From Sipunculus nudus (lineage: Eukaryota; Annelida; Sipuncula; Golfingiida; Sipunculidae): a DNA stretch of 64,000 nt. Below, one piece after another: positions 49,833-60,499 of the stretch. The stretch is from positions 37,393,473-37,457,472 of the forward strand of contig CM049319.1 in assembly GCA_026874595.1 (NCBI GenBank), in the 5' to 3' direction. The position numbers and the translations under genes are program-made. Below the pieces are notes generated by a model. The model saw nothing but the letters and a program-made list of their open reading frames with translations. It was not told the origin of the DNA and ran no database searches. Positions within the stretch are counted from its first letter, which is position 1. Every line of letters starts with the position of its first letter.

Positions 49833-51125
49833 TAGTTAAAACTGGTCTAACGGACACCTCACTTAGGCGGATAACTGGCTATAACGGACAAGATAGTTAA
49901 GTCCCTTCAAAATTCCCTATATGTTATGTATAAGCGGGACCTCTAAAAGGCGGACACCTCACTACTGCGGACAACGGACAGCAGATTTCAACTCAAACCA
50001 ACATTCTAAGAATAAATGAACCTTACAAATACGGACACGATACGCCACCTTCGGCGGACACTGCACACTCGCCCCGGGCAACATCAAAGACCACCTGTAC
50101 TGTTGTTTTGTCTGGGACTGGAACACAAAGGATTATGCAATCCACAGTTGTTACCTTAATGCGTGTCCATGCTCATGTCATAGAGTGATGTACTCCTAAG
50201 TTAAACACAGCAAATATGAAGCGATATACATCGTGTGACTTTATTTCACGGTTGATCATTCACACGTTGCGAAGCTGCATATTTTCGCTCGATTGCAGGG
50301 TCATTAAATTGATTAAACGGCTACCGATTACCCATGCGACCCTGATCTCACCACGCAGTATCTAACTATAAAATTAGCCACTTTGTTATAGCAGGCTGTT
50401 TGATATTAATTTATCTGTTTTGCTCAGTATATCTCAAACTGATCTGCTCAGTGTCAAACATTTGCTCGCTCCGTAGCTGTTTGTACCATGCCGCACAAGC
50501 TCCTCGGGGTTCGTTTAATCTCGGGTGCCTTCAACATTAAAGCAAATCAAACCAAACAACCATCATCAAAGAAAGTTTATTTTAGGCTAAAGCTATATTC
50601 ACCTATAAAAACGAATGTTCCAAGGTTCGTAGCCATTACAATCTTCGCATTATCAACGTCGTCATTATCTTTGAGATTATCGTATTTGGACAGCTGAACA
50701 AAGACAGTTTTAGACAATGCCGCCAGGTGGCACCACCCGTACTCCTGGAATGGAGCTTATGCTATCTGAGAAAGTCAAGCTTAGGCGACTGAGAGATTCA
50801 GCGAAAAAGAGCGTATGCGAGCATATGAACATTGTTTTTAAGGATGTCTTCATAGACCTTTCTCCTTATATTGTTCACTACATGAGATAAGTGAAAATAA
50901 TCATAGTTTGTATATGAATATTGAATGCAGGATGTGTGCATGAATATGTATTACATATACATGAAATCTGGAATAATACAATAAACACGTTCTTGCAACT
51001 GTTTGTTTACTTTATTTATAATCCCTCAGATATCAACCAAGGTCAACCTTCCTAATACGGACACCTCACTATTAAGGACAAAATGATTGAGTCCCTTGAC
51101 TGTCCGCTTTAGACAGGTTTTACTG
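49833..51125 (+). mobile_element. pogo/Tigger-like non-autonomous DNA transposon
   Basis: The ends are inverted: left TAGTTAAAACTGGTCTAA and right complement CAGTAAAACCTGTCTAAA, both flanked by TA (49831-49832 and 51126-51127), the target duplication of Tc1/mariner-superfamily elements. Subterminal CGGACACCTCACT motifs (49851, 49968, 51058) and GGACA...AGTCCCTT segments are typical of Tigger/pogo-like short elements. No transposase frame is present. The flanking 48.9-51.4 kb repeat reads through if the element is removed, which supports insertion. Confidence 0.7.
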
Positions 51126-51420
51126 TATTCCCAATGTCAGACTGATATGTCAAACCCCTCCTGTGAAATAAGCAGGGACATACATTGTGCAAAAATTATT
51201 GTAGGTGGCACCACCAGTCTTGTACACTATAAAGCTACCCGATATGTATAAACATGACCAATTTTAGGCTGATGTATCAAATTCCTCTGTAGAAATAAGC
51301 AGGCGCATACACTGCAAAAGTCAATGTAGGTGGCACCACCTGTCTTGTAAATAAGAATACCATCAAAGACGCATAGACAGGTCAAAATATCAGTCCAATA
51401 CATCAAACATCCCCAGAGTT
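51126..51420 (+). repeat. AGGTGGCRCCACC repeat block (right part)
   Basis: Continues the block interrupted by the pogo-like element: two units with palindrome cores at 51203 and 51328 and the associated GACTGATATGTCAAACCCCT / TGTATCAAATTCCTCTG phrases. The unit junction with 49,832 is restored if the 49,833-51,125 insertion is ignored. Confidence 0.75.
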
Positions 51421-51479
51421 TGATGCACTGGGCTGACAAGGCTTAGGTGAGTAAGGCAGTTGCCCCCGAGTGACCTGTG

Positions 51480-51750
51480 ACAAATTGCTGCCTCAAGCTA
51501 CTGCACTGAGTGAACTCTTGACCTGCACATGGATAGACTGAGTGAACTTTTGACCTGTACCTGGCTGCACTGAGTGAACTCTTGACCTATTGCATAATCT
51601 GACACAGTTGGCAGTCTACCAAAGCTATAAACAGATTCAGGTTGAACTTTGGTGCCAAATATGATGCAGTGAGCAGTCTTCCAAAGCTATAAATAGAATG
51701 CAGCTACTGCACTGAGTGAACTCTTGATCTCTACCTGGCTGCACTTCTTC
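51480..51750 (+). repeat. minisatellite: GCACTGAGTGAACTCTTGACC and AGTCTTCCAAAGCTATAAA units
   Basis: CACTGAGTGAACTCTTGACC recurs near 51500, 51535 (one mismatch), 51570 and 51710, spaced about 36-42 bp in the first three. GCAGTCT(A/T)CCAAAGCTATAAA recurs near 51611 and 51672. This indicates nested local duplication; no coding signal was seen. Confidence 0.7.
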
Positions 51751-52299
51751 CAATCCTGACACTGTGCCAAAACTATTTATAGAGCTGACATCATCTTTGC
51801 TAATGGCCAACATCAAGGTACTGGCAATCTGCCAATGGTAAACTAAGTGCTGCCATCTGTACACAAAAGTGGTCCGTACTTGAAATAACTTTGAAATTTA
51901 TTTTCCCAATACAAAATGCTTTTCAGCTGACTTTTTATAAAAAAGAAATCAGGAATATATATGTAAAATTATTACGGATGCATACTGAATGCAAAATTAA
52001 AATTCAGATATATCTCATTGATTGCAAATTCTTGAATTAAGTTAAGTAGGGATACCAATAATTTATAATCCACGTACAGTTGTCTTTATATAGCCACAGA
52101 GAGCTGAATATCCATGATTGTAACATTGCCTGGTATGATGAATAACTTAGATCATATGTCTAAATTTTTTAAAAGCTTTTTAAAAAAACTTTCTTGTCAA
52201 TATTAACCAAAGATTACCTGAAATCTAAATGTCTAGTGGCATGATGTAATAGATGCTGATAAACTGATGCCAGGCTAGATGTAACAGTATAACACAGAT

Positions 52300-53360
52300 A
52301 GCATATATGGTAAAATGACTCAATTCAATCTCCATAATTCAGCCAAATATCATTCATGTGGAACCATTTATGACAATTATTATAAGAATTGTTGTAGGGA
52401 TTATTCTTGTAAAATATTTAACAAACTGGCTTCAGTGGCATCAGTCGAAAAAAACATTTCACAGGTTTATAACTCATATAGGAAGATACAGCAAACTGGC
52501 TAAGTCCAGCTTCCTGTAACTCAGCCAAAACGCACTGAACCAAAACCATTTGAACAAACTTGAATTATCAACATCTGAGGATAATTAATGTGTGAAATTT
52601 AGGAATTTGGCCAAGTGGTTTTTGAGAAGAATATCTTTGTAGCCACTGAGCTAAAATGGGCTGTAACAGCATATGACTAAATTCAGCTTCCCATAACTTA
52701 GCCAAAAGTCAATGAAAAGAGACCATTTGAACAAACTTCAGAAAGCACTACCCTAGGATCATTTCTGTGCGATATTAAACATTTTGGCCATATGGTTTCA
52801 GAGGAGAAGTTTTTTGTAGCCCTCAGTGTGATACAGGCACTGATGACCCCGTACAAAAAAGGCCGATGCAGGTGGCGCCACCAATACCTCAATTTCAGAT
52901 ATGAACTATGTGATCAACATTGGCATAAAATTTGGTGATAATAGCTACAGCCGTTTCTGAGATTTAAATTTTAATATGCTTTTTTGCACAGTTAACAAAG
53001 TTCAACCTCCTGTAACATGGCCAAAAATCTCCGAACTGGAACCATTTGAACAAACTTGAGAAAGATTGTTCCAGGGATCATTTCTGTGAAATATTGGACA
53101 ATTTGGCTGGACAGTTTCGGAGAAGAAGATTTTTAAAGCTTTTTTTTAGCTTTTTCCCTATAAAATCTAAGAAAATGCAGTTAGAAAAAAAATAAACAAC
53201 ATCCGATATAGTTTTTTGGATGACTGATTATTTGCAAAAAAATTGGTGATGCTAGCTCCTGCCGTTTTTGAGATAGCTATGGTAAACGTACAGACGACGC
53301 ACGACACACGACGCACGACGGACGACGCCGCACCATCGCATAAGCTCACAGGTTCGCTAA
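52300..53360 (-). repeat. diverged ~175-bp repeats plus CGTCGTCCGTCGT head module
   Basis: Units contain ACCATTTGAACAAACTT (52548, 52724, 53040), GGATCATTTCTGTG and TTTGGCCAAGTGGTTT / TTTGGCTGGACAGTTTC. An AGGTGGCGCCACCA core lies at 52870. The block ends at 53,285-53,360 with a run of GACGCACGACGGACGAC, then CGCATAAGCTCACAG. On the minus strand this is CTGTGAGCTTATGCG plus CGTCGTCCGT, the same kind of head seen on the plus strand at 30,780-30,845. Phrases of this type are common in mollusc genomes to my knowledge. Confidence 0.7.
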
Positions 53361-53636
53361 AAATTGTCTTAGTAATATGCAAACAGTGTAAAGCATGTCA
53401 TATCGGTGTGTTGAAATTTGAAAACCAAGAAAATCTTTCATCGATTATGCATAAGACAATGTATCCATCTTATTTATACAAGATATGTACATAAAGATCA
53501 ATCAGCAAAGCCTCTAAACACATTTGTGGTTCAAATAACAAGGTTTAATTACCCGGGTAGACAGTTCACATTTACGTTATATGGCATGCATAATATCAAA
53601 AATACTCAGGATATGTTGAGACGAATATTAAGACTC

Positions 53637-54231
53637 GGTTTACTGGCCAACATAAAAAGCGTCTTGATGATTTAAATATGTGAATATTTGATCAAGTGTA
53701 CATTGGTTGACTCTTAAGCTTAAATCTGATGACCCATGTAATAGTACGTACATTAATTTATCAGTTTGTCGTCTGCCTAAATTAGACATGAAAGAAGTTA
53801 TGATATCAGGGATAACGTTATGTAATTCCTCCAGGAGCAGTTGTCGTTCGACTTCGTAGTTCGGACACATTATAAAAAATTAACTTATGTTTCAACCATT
53901 CCACATTTTTATATCGGTTACTTTCGGACAGACCATTGCTGTATAAATGATCCTGGAGACAGCGATGGCCAAGTCTAAGTCTTGAAATCCAACTATTCGG
54001 TTGTTGTTTTTTACAGCTGTTATATTTTAATATCGGGGATCGGGAGCTTAGCTATATCTGTTTTAAGAGCATTTAAAAGCATTTAAAGACGCTGAATGTT
54101 TTAATGATGAGTCTAATGAATTCCATAGGACTGCGTCAGATGTAATGAATGATAAGTGTTTTTCTGTTCTTGCACGAGGCGGGCGCAAGTCACTATAGCG
54201 TTTCTTATGTTCCAAGGATAAACATCTGAGA
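53637..54231 (-). pseudogene. 3' end of a LINE reverse transcriptase ORF (non-LTR retrotransposon relic)
   Basis: Minus-strand fragments in three frames carry the usual C-terminal landmarks of CR1/Jockey-type LINE polyproteins. At about 54230-54060 there is YSDLRPPRARTEKHLSF followed by AVLWNSLDSSLK and SLNAFKC (the WNSL / FK block). At about 53985-53900 there is LRLGHRCLQDHLYSNGLSES, and at 53870-53640 CPNYEVERQLLLEEL leading to LNHQDAFYVGQ and a stop. Frames change between the blocks, and no catalytic RT palm or endonuclease is recognisable upstream, so this is a 5'-truncated, decayed copy. AT-rich DNA at 53400-53636 could be its 3' UTR. The exact LINE clade is not resolved. Confidence 0.65.
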
Positions 54232-56559
54232 TTGAGGAGCAGTCACATGCTGTTCGTCTATGCTGAGGAGTGCAATATGTACTGCAACCCCTTTTAAATC
54301 AGGTTGGTCAAAGTCGTAGCGAAATCGTAGTAAAACGTGGCCAGTGTGTCATAGTTGTGACATTACTGTCGTCAAACATGTTTATATACTCTAAATGTCT
54401 GGGCAACTCGCACTCCTGAGGGATAACTCGTCATCAAACTTGATAGCGTGTAACACGACAATAATAAATGGAGAATCAGGAAAGGGCTAAACAAACGGCG
54501 AAAATGGTATTCTTTGGTCTAATTGTACACCTATAATGCTGATATTTGTGTTATCCTGATCATCATTGAAGATCAAATGTGTGTATAGACTATTATCCAT
54601 ATATAGACATTTAAAACTGTCACGGAACCTCCCCCTTTTACGCCCATGTCATTACCTAAAGCACGTCGGTACATTGTAATTAATTAGAGTGTATAAATGC
54701 TCTTTATAATCACACTTTTACACCAATTTATGATGATCAATATAAATTATTGTACAATTTCTTATACACCTTTTTATCTGATCTTCAAAGTTCCGTGATC
54801 TCTTTTCATTGTGCATATAAAATGCATAAGGAAAATTTGTAGGAGTCATGTTTCTATCAGGGACAGAGCTATGGTTTAAGTCTTGAGGGAAAGTTAAAGG
54901 TCAGAAAATTGAATTCGCCCAAGGTATAACTCCAAGCATACTGAGACCCATCTAGTAAAGTAGCAGACATATTTAATGAACTTGTGATTATTTTATGATC
55001 AAGTCAATTGGCGCTGTGCCTCATCGGAATGAAATAAGTGGCTTACAGATGATACGTCTTTTTGACGCGGTATGTTTTAATTCACCACAGTCTGGTCCAA
55101 TACACGCCTAAGAGACCAAAGGGGCCAAGGTTCACTAAATATTGTAGAATGACGGAACTGGAATATGATTTCAGGCACAGTTTAAAATAAGGGGCGACGG
55201 CTATAATTTCATACAAATGCATGCAGGATTTCTCTATAAAACAATGGATTGCAATCATATTCAGAATAACACTGGATCTTAGATAACTTGGATGGCTTCA
55301 GAAGATTAGTTACGCATCAAAAATCCTTCTATATTTACCTATCATTATATGCTTTTTTTGGATGGCAGATTAGACCCATTGGTTCAAACGTAAACATGGC
55401 ACAAATCATATCCGTTCCGGGACATAACCGCATGTGAAAGCTCAACAAAAACAGAAAAAAATAAAGCGTCCCATTCTTGTTGTAATTGGACTGCATCACA
55501 GTATTGTAAGACTAGCAATATGCTTCAGCTTCTTTTGCTTGGAAAGAGTGCTCCTGAAAAAAGGAACAAAGAAGAGTTATCACCATCCCTGAATGTCCCT
55601 GAATTTTCCAAAACAAAATTGTCGTCTTTTTGTGTAAGAAAATTGGCTGGCCTGCCTGCATGGGTATAAAGCATCAACGACATTTCTGTAGAAGGCGCAT
55701 GGAGACATATTGCGAGCCACTGCACAGCAGAATGTTTGGAGATATATTGGGAGATGGCCGTAACCTTTTTAATGGATTCCCCTAATTACCTCCCAGTGGA
55801 GAGTATGCGTTCATCACCGTGCGTGTGTGTGTGTGTGTGTGTGTGTTTGTTCACAACATCGCTCATGCAATTATGAAATGAATCTCATGAAACTGCAAGT
55901 CATTTCGGCAATATATATATGGGTCAATGAATAATCTAATAGATTTTTTTGTGGATTAAGTAAGGTTATCAAGGAATATTGGCAAATGTAGAGTCACGTA
56001 CGCACGGACGCACCTGGGAATATGGGCCGGATAAATGAATGAAAACACGGTCTTGGAGCATCCAACAGGGACCGCCCACATGGCAGAGGCTTGCATTCCT
56101 TAGAATTCAGATTTCTAATTCAATTTTGAAATTAAATATTCTCTTGCATCACTCGATGAAAATGTACACAATGTTTAGGATTCAAGTCCAACTTGTTCTT
56201 TATGCAACCTTTTTTACTGGTAGATCACCCAGTCATACTATCAGACTCTTAATGGCAAGGCTATACGTAAAAAAACAATGAATCATGGCTTACACGTTCA
56301 CTGAGCTGTTATAATCAGTATCTTGCCGTGTCATTCTTACTTTACTCCGAAACTATATATTCCGATCATACACAAATTCCTGTCTAACTTTCGAAGCAAA
56401 CAAAAATCAAGTTTATGAGTACCGAATTTGCATTAACTCAACGGAATGCCTACCTTGATGAACCTTTCGAGCGAGGAAATATTAACATAAAAGCCGGACT
56501 TTTTCTTCTTTATAATCCCATTGACCAAGGCGCTATTTGATTTTCCTTAGGGATAAAGG
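54232..56559. other. no gene recognised
   Basis: Any 5' part of the LINE copy beyond 54,231 is not recognisable. A GT microsatellite lies at 55,819. Short frames only. Confidence 0.5.
55819..55846. repeat. (GT)n microsatellite
   Basis: About fourteen GT units with one C substitution near the start. Confidence 0.9.
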
Positions 56560-57560
56560 AATTGATTTAATAGGCATACTTAATCCAAGTGCTTGTTTAG
56601 ATAACATTATTCGTGATGGTTTTGGTTAAAAATAGCAATGAAAAGGGGTACTTGTGTTTCTTCAAGCGCTAATTTGAAGTGGCTTTAAATTACTTCACGT
56701 CAAAAGCATTCAGTGTTGCCATTGTAAGTTTATTGCAAAATCTGCCGGATGTAATTAAATGAAATATTTACTAGCATCGCGTCCTCTTGTATATAGCATA
56801 ATCTAATAAAAATATAGGAGTCTTTATAGGTAGCTACATTTGTGGCTTGTTACCTATCACTTTCAGCATTTCAAATTAATCTAATTCCTAGTATCCTCTG
56901 GAGAAAGCCTGTTATTAACACGGAACGTCTAAGCTCTACTGCACAGTATAATATCTCAGTTTTCACCGTACAATATATAGCTATGCCATCAATAAAATCA
57001 TTTGTTTAAAATGAAATAAAAATGTGACATTAATTAAAGCGTTATTTTCCAGCTGATACTGTCGTCCTTCAGATTTGTTGGCCTTTGTAACTGCGGTTAA
57101 AGTTGTTTTGGTCATGAAATGGAGCAAACTGTTTGGCTTTGGAAATATGGACAGATTTGATGGGTACTCGGAGAAACATGAGCGCTGGGTTAATTCCAGT
57201 ACTCTAAAAAAAGGCAACACATTTAAAAAGGTTGTTTATCAAGAATTTTGAATGACAATTATTTAGGATCTAAATTGCCATCATTGTTATTTTTGCTGTG
57301 TTTCAACAGCTTTTGCCAATAATAGGAATTGCAGTTAATTGCGGCCTCTGCCCCTGAATATAGTTTATACTGTTTCATATTGGTATCTAATGTCATAAAA
57401 TGCTCCTGTCATTCCACTCGCCGGTAATGATAAATGGATGCTGATAATTTAGACAACATGCTATGTTATCCTTGAACCGGAGAATCCCTTCAGGGGCACC
57501 AACGGAGATAGATGATAGATATGCATAATGCTCCACTTATAAACAAGAAGAATACTCCTT
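56560..57560. other. candidate conserved non-coding block
   Basis: One kilobase without simple repeats, rich in TAATTA/ATTA-type words (GATGTAATTAAATG, GCAGTTAATTGCGGCC near 57332-57347, TATGCATAATGC near 57520). The look is that of developmental enhancers, but no exon or known element is visible. Confidence 0.2.
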
Positions 57561-58114
57561 TGTGTATTAATGCTTACGTAAATAAATATACCTTGATGAG
57601 AATAAACTCATTTGTCATATGTACATATTTGTATACGTGCCTACAAATATCCCTGGATTAAACTTGGTTTAAATTACATAATCTATGCACAATCATTATA
57701 ATGAAATCTGCAAAATGCTGCCCAAGACCTGAACTGTGACTGCATTATAAACATATTCACCTGGTTGACGATTCGGCACCCCTAGGCCTTATATAAAGAA
57801 CGAGGGAGTTTGTGCACACGAGAACAAAACTTCTATGTTGCATTCCAGGTCATGTGCCAGGTGTTCGATTACTCATTAATCATTATTTCCTGCTGGGACG
57901 GAAGTATCTGATTTATCCCAAGAATGTACAGATATTTCATGCGGTCACACTGACAGTCACAGTGTCCATTTTTTTTCTAAGATTTGTGTTTTGGAGCATT
58001 TTTAATTTTTTGTCGAAGCAAATCTCACAGCATAACATAATTATATATAACATCATTCTCTAGTCCAATATATCATTACATCCCACTTTTGCATCACATA
58101 ATACTATACTATAT
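57561..58114. other. no gene recognised
   Basis: AT-rich flank of the Gmr1-like element; the bases before the LTR (CTATAT) are the likely site of its target duplication. Confidence 0.5.
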
Positions 58115-58911
58115 TGTTACGGAACATAATATAAACAGATCACGTATGCGTGATAAACACAAATTTTGTAATGGAGATAAAAAAAAACGAATCAGATTCT
58201 GTAACACTAGGCAGCGTGAAAAGTCTAGGGGAATGGATAAAGAAGTCAGTGGTTTTTTTGTTAACAAATAACTATAATTTATTCTTAAAACAACCCTAAC
58301 AATACAATACACTAAATCAATACAATTATACAGTAAAACAGCGTTATAGCAACAAGTCAATACAATCACACAGAAAGATAATGGTACAGTACCTCGATAC
58401 CAACATCGTCACCACGATAGGTCCTTTGAATGTAAACTCTCGGGGAATGACAATCCAGTGGAAGGTTCTTGCAACAACACAGAAAGTAAACTGAAGTCCA
58501 AATGTATAAAATCCAGGAGAAGTCCTTGAAAATGTATAATTGCCGCATTCGTCGGATAAGGTCTTAGAATCTGACACACGCCTCTACGTCCGCTGGTATC
58601 TGCTCTGCTGTCTGCCCATTGGTTCTAAAAAACAGCCCCTTTATATACCTTCACACCCCAAGCCGGGAATTTTCCACTTCTCGAACAGTCTATAAGGACC
58701 CTACTCAACAGTAAACACGCGTTTCAGGAATTCTCCAGAAAGAACAGCGCTGTGTATCTCCACACACCAGGCTCATCACGTGACCCACGACCAGGCGTGA
58801 AAACTCAAATCTCACATGACAACGAGAGTTCAACCAGCACGGATTAAACATAAAATTTAACAACAACACGAGTTACGCCCGTGTCACATAATAAAAAGAG
58901 CACCTGTAACA
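58115..58911 (-). repeat. 3' LTR of the Gmr1-like element
   Basis: A 797-bp LTR, in element orientation starting TGTTACAGGTGCTCTTTTTA and ending ...GTTCCGTAACA, giving TG...CA ends with 6-bp inverted TGTTAC/GTAACA. It contains a TATA-like box (TATATAAAGGGG, about 58637-58649) and an AATAAA polyadenylation signal (58278-58283), spaced as expected for a U3-R-U5 layout with R beginning roughly 30 bp after the TATA box. Other copies are at 20551-21194, 22174-23052 and 39111-39935. Confidence 0.9.
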
Positions 58912-58928
58912 CTCCCCCTCCTGTAAGA
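58912..58928 (-). promoter_or_regulatory. polypurine tract (plus-strand DNA primer)
   Basis: Immediately upstream of the 3' LTR in element orientation the sequence reads ACAGGAGGGGGAG and then TGTTAC. An RNase-H-resistant purine run adjacent to the 3' LTR is the standard second-strand primer of LTR retrotransposons. Position and composition both fit. Confidence 0.8.
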
Positions 58929-59041
58929 AAAAAGAAGGTTTTCTCGGAAACTTTCTTTTTGCGATCACAAGCACTAAAATTTTACAACATCCCAAAAATC
59001 ATCCCATTTACAACATTACATAAACATCCTGTTTACAACAT

Positions 59042-60330
59042 TTCATAAACATCTCGATAAGCAATCAGCAAGTACATTGTCTTTCCCTTTAATGTGTATG
59101 ATATCAAGATTGTACTCCTGTAAGAAAAAACTTCATCTCAACAATCTTTGATTTTTACACTTGTTCAACTTGCTCATAAACGTTAAGGGGATTGTGATCA
59201 CTGAAGACAATGATAGGCCTGACTGATTAAGTAACATAAATTCAAAATGTTGCAACGCCAAATTCAAAGCCAAACATTCTTTTTCAATAGTGGAGTAGTT
59301 TTTCTGGTTTGCATTAAACTTTCTTGAGAAATAACAAATTGGATGATCTATGCCATCATTGCCTTATTGTAACAACACAGCACCAGCAGCAGTATCACTA
59401 GCATCTACAGCTAACTTAAAAGGTACGGAAAAGTCTAGAGCTGCTAATACTGGTGAAATCTGCAGAATTGCTTTCAAATTCTGAAATGCATTTTCACACT
59501 GAACATTCCATACAAAACTTTGTTTCTTCTTTAACAAATTAGTCAAAGGTTCAGCTACAGCAGCAAAATTTGGACAAAACTTCCTGTAGTATCCAACCAT
59601 ACCAAGAAAACGCATTATTTGCTTTTTGTTTCCTGGTCTAGGAAATGCAGAAACAGCACTTATCTTAGCATCAACAGATGTTACCTGACCCTGCCCTACA
59701 ATATGACCCAAAAATGTTACTTTTGCATTACTGTGTTACAGACGTGCTTCACTGAGTCTTTCGAAGAGGTCGCGAAGAACTTGCAGATGTTTCTCCCAGG
59801 TGTCGCTGTACACGATAAGGTCATCAGTATATGCGTCACAGCCCTGAATGTCCTTGACAACCATATGGATAAAGCGCTGGAACGTGGCTGGCGAGTTCTT
59901 TATGCCAAACGGCATAACTTTATACTGGCACAGTCCTTGCGGCGTCAAAAAATTCGGACACTTCTTTCGCTCGTTCTGTCAGCGGAACGTTCTGTCAGCG
60001 GAACGTGTCAGTCTTGGTGACAGAGTTCAGTTTTCGATAATCTGTGCACATTATAACTTCCATCAGGTTTTGGCACAAGAATACATGGTGAACTCCAGTT
60101 ACTGTTACTAGGTTCAATAAAATCATTGTCCAGCAAATATTGAATCTCATCCTGTAGATATACTTTTGCTTTTCTGGATTCAGTCTATATGGATGTTCCT
60201 TGACTGCGCTTGCCTTACCAACATCGACGTCATGGCACAACATGTTAGTTCGCGTTGGAATGTCACTAAACAAATGTTCATAATTCCGCAGCAGGTTCTT
60301 GAGATCTTGTTGTTGTTGTGCGGTAAGGCG
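59042..60330 (-). pseudogene. pol: reverse transcriptase and RNase H of the Gmr1-like element (broken)
   Basis: RT copies element RNA into DNA and RNase H removes the RNA strand. The RT N-terminus is at about 60,250 (CHDVDVGKASAVKEHPYRLN). A stretch of roughly 45 codons, 60,175-60,045, is read out of frame and returns with MCTDYRKLNSVTKTD. Between TKTDTF and LTERAKEVS the usual intervening block, which carries the first catalytic Asp (FDL..GYWQ in relatives), is missing; a 16-bp direct duplication sits at the junction (59,975-60,005). RT resumes with MTPQGLCQYKVMPFGIKNS and the catalytic AYTDDLIVYS. A TAA and small deletion occur near 59,735. The thumb/connection follows (FLGMVGYYRKFCPNF). 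RNase H begins with KLAVDASDTAAGAVLLQ, then a TAA at 59361-59363, then YSTIEKECLALNLALQHFE, a frameshift, a TGA where Trp is usual, and EYNLDIIHIKGKDNVLAD. Clearly inactive. Confidence 0.88.
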
Positions 60331-60499
60331 TGACAGTTTGGCATCCAGGTTTTTAAGCACGTCTGAGTTTTTTAATGGTACTGTACCACACTGAATGTCT
60401 ACATCACACTTACAATCAGTATCTACTTTAACTGGGTCAAGGTCAGTTTTTACACAATTAACAGCAGTAACATTGTGTACAACATCTGATGTGTTATTT

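Noticed and set aside
59619-60020. Plus-strand 133-codon frame, and others antisense to pol (59,848-60,111; 60,714-61,438; 62,100-62,474)
   Set aside because: Antisense shadows of the retrotransposon pol frames.
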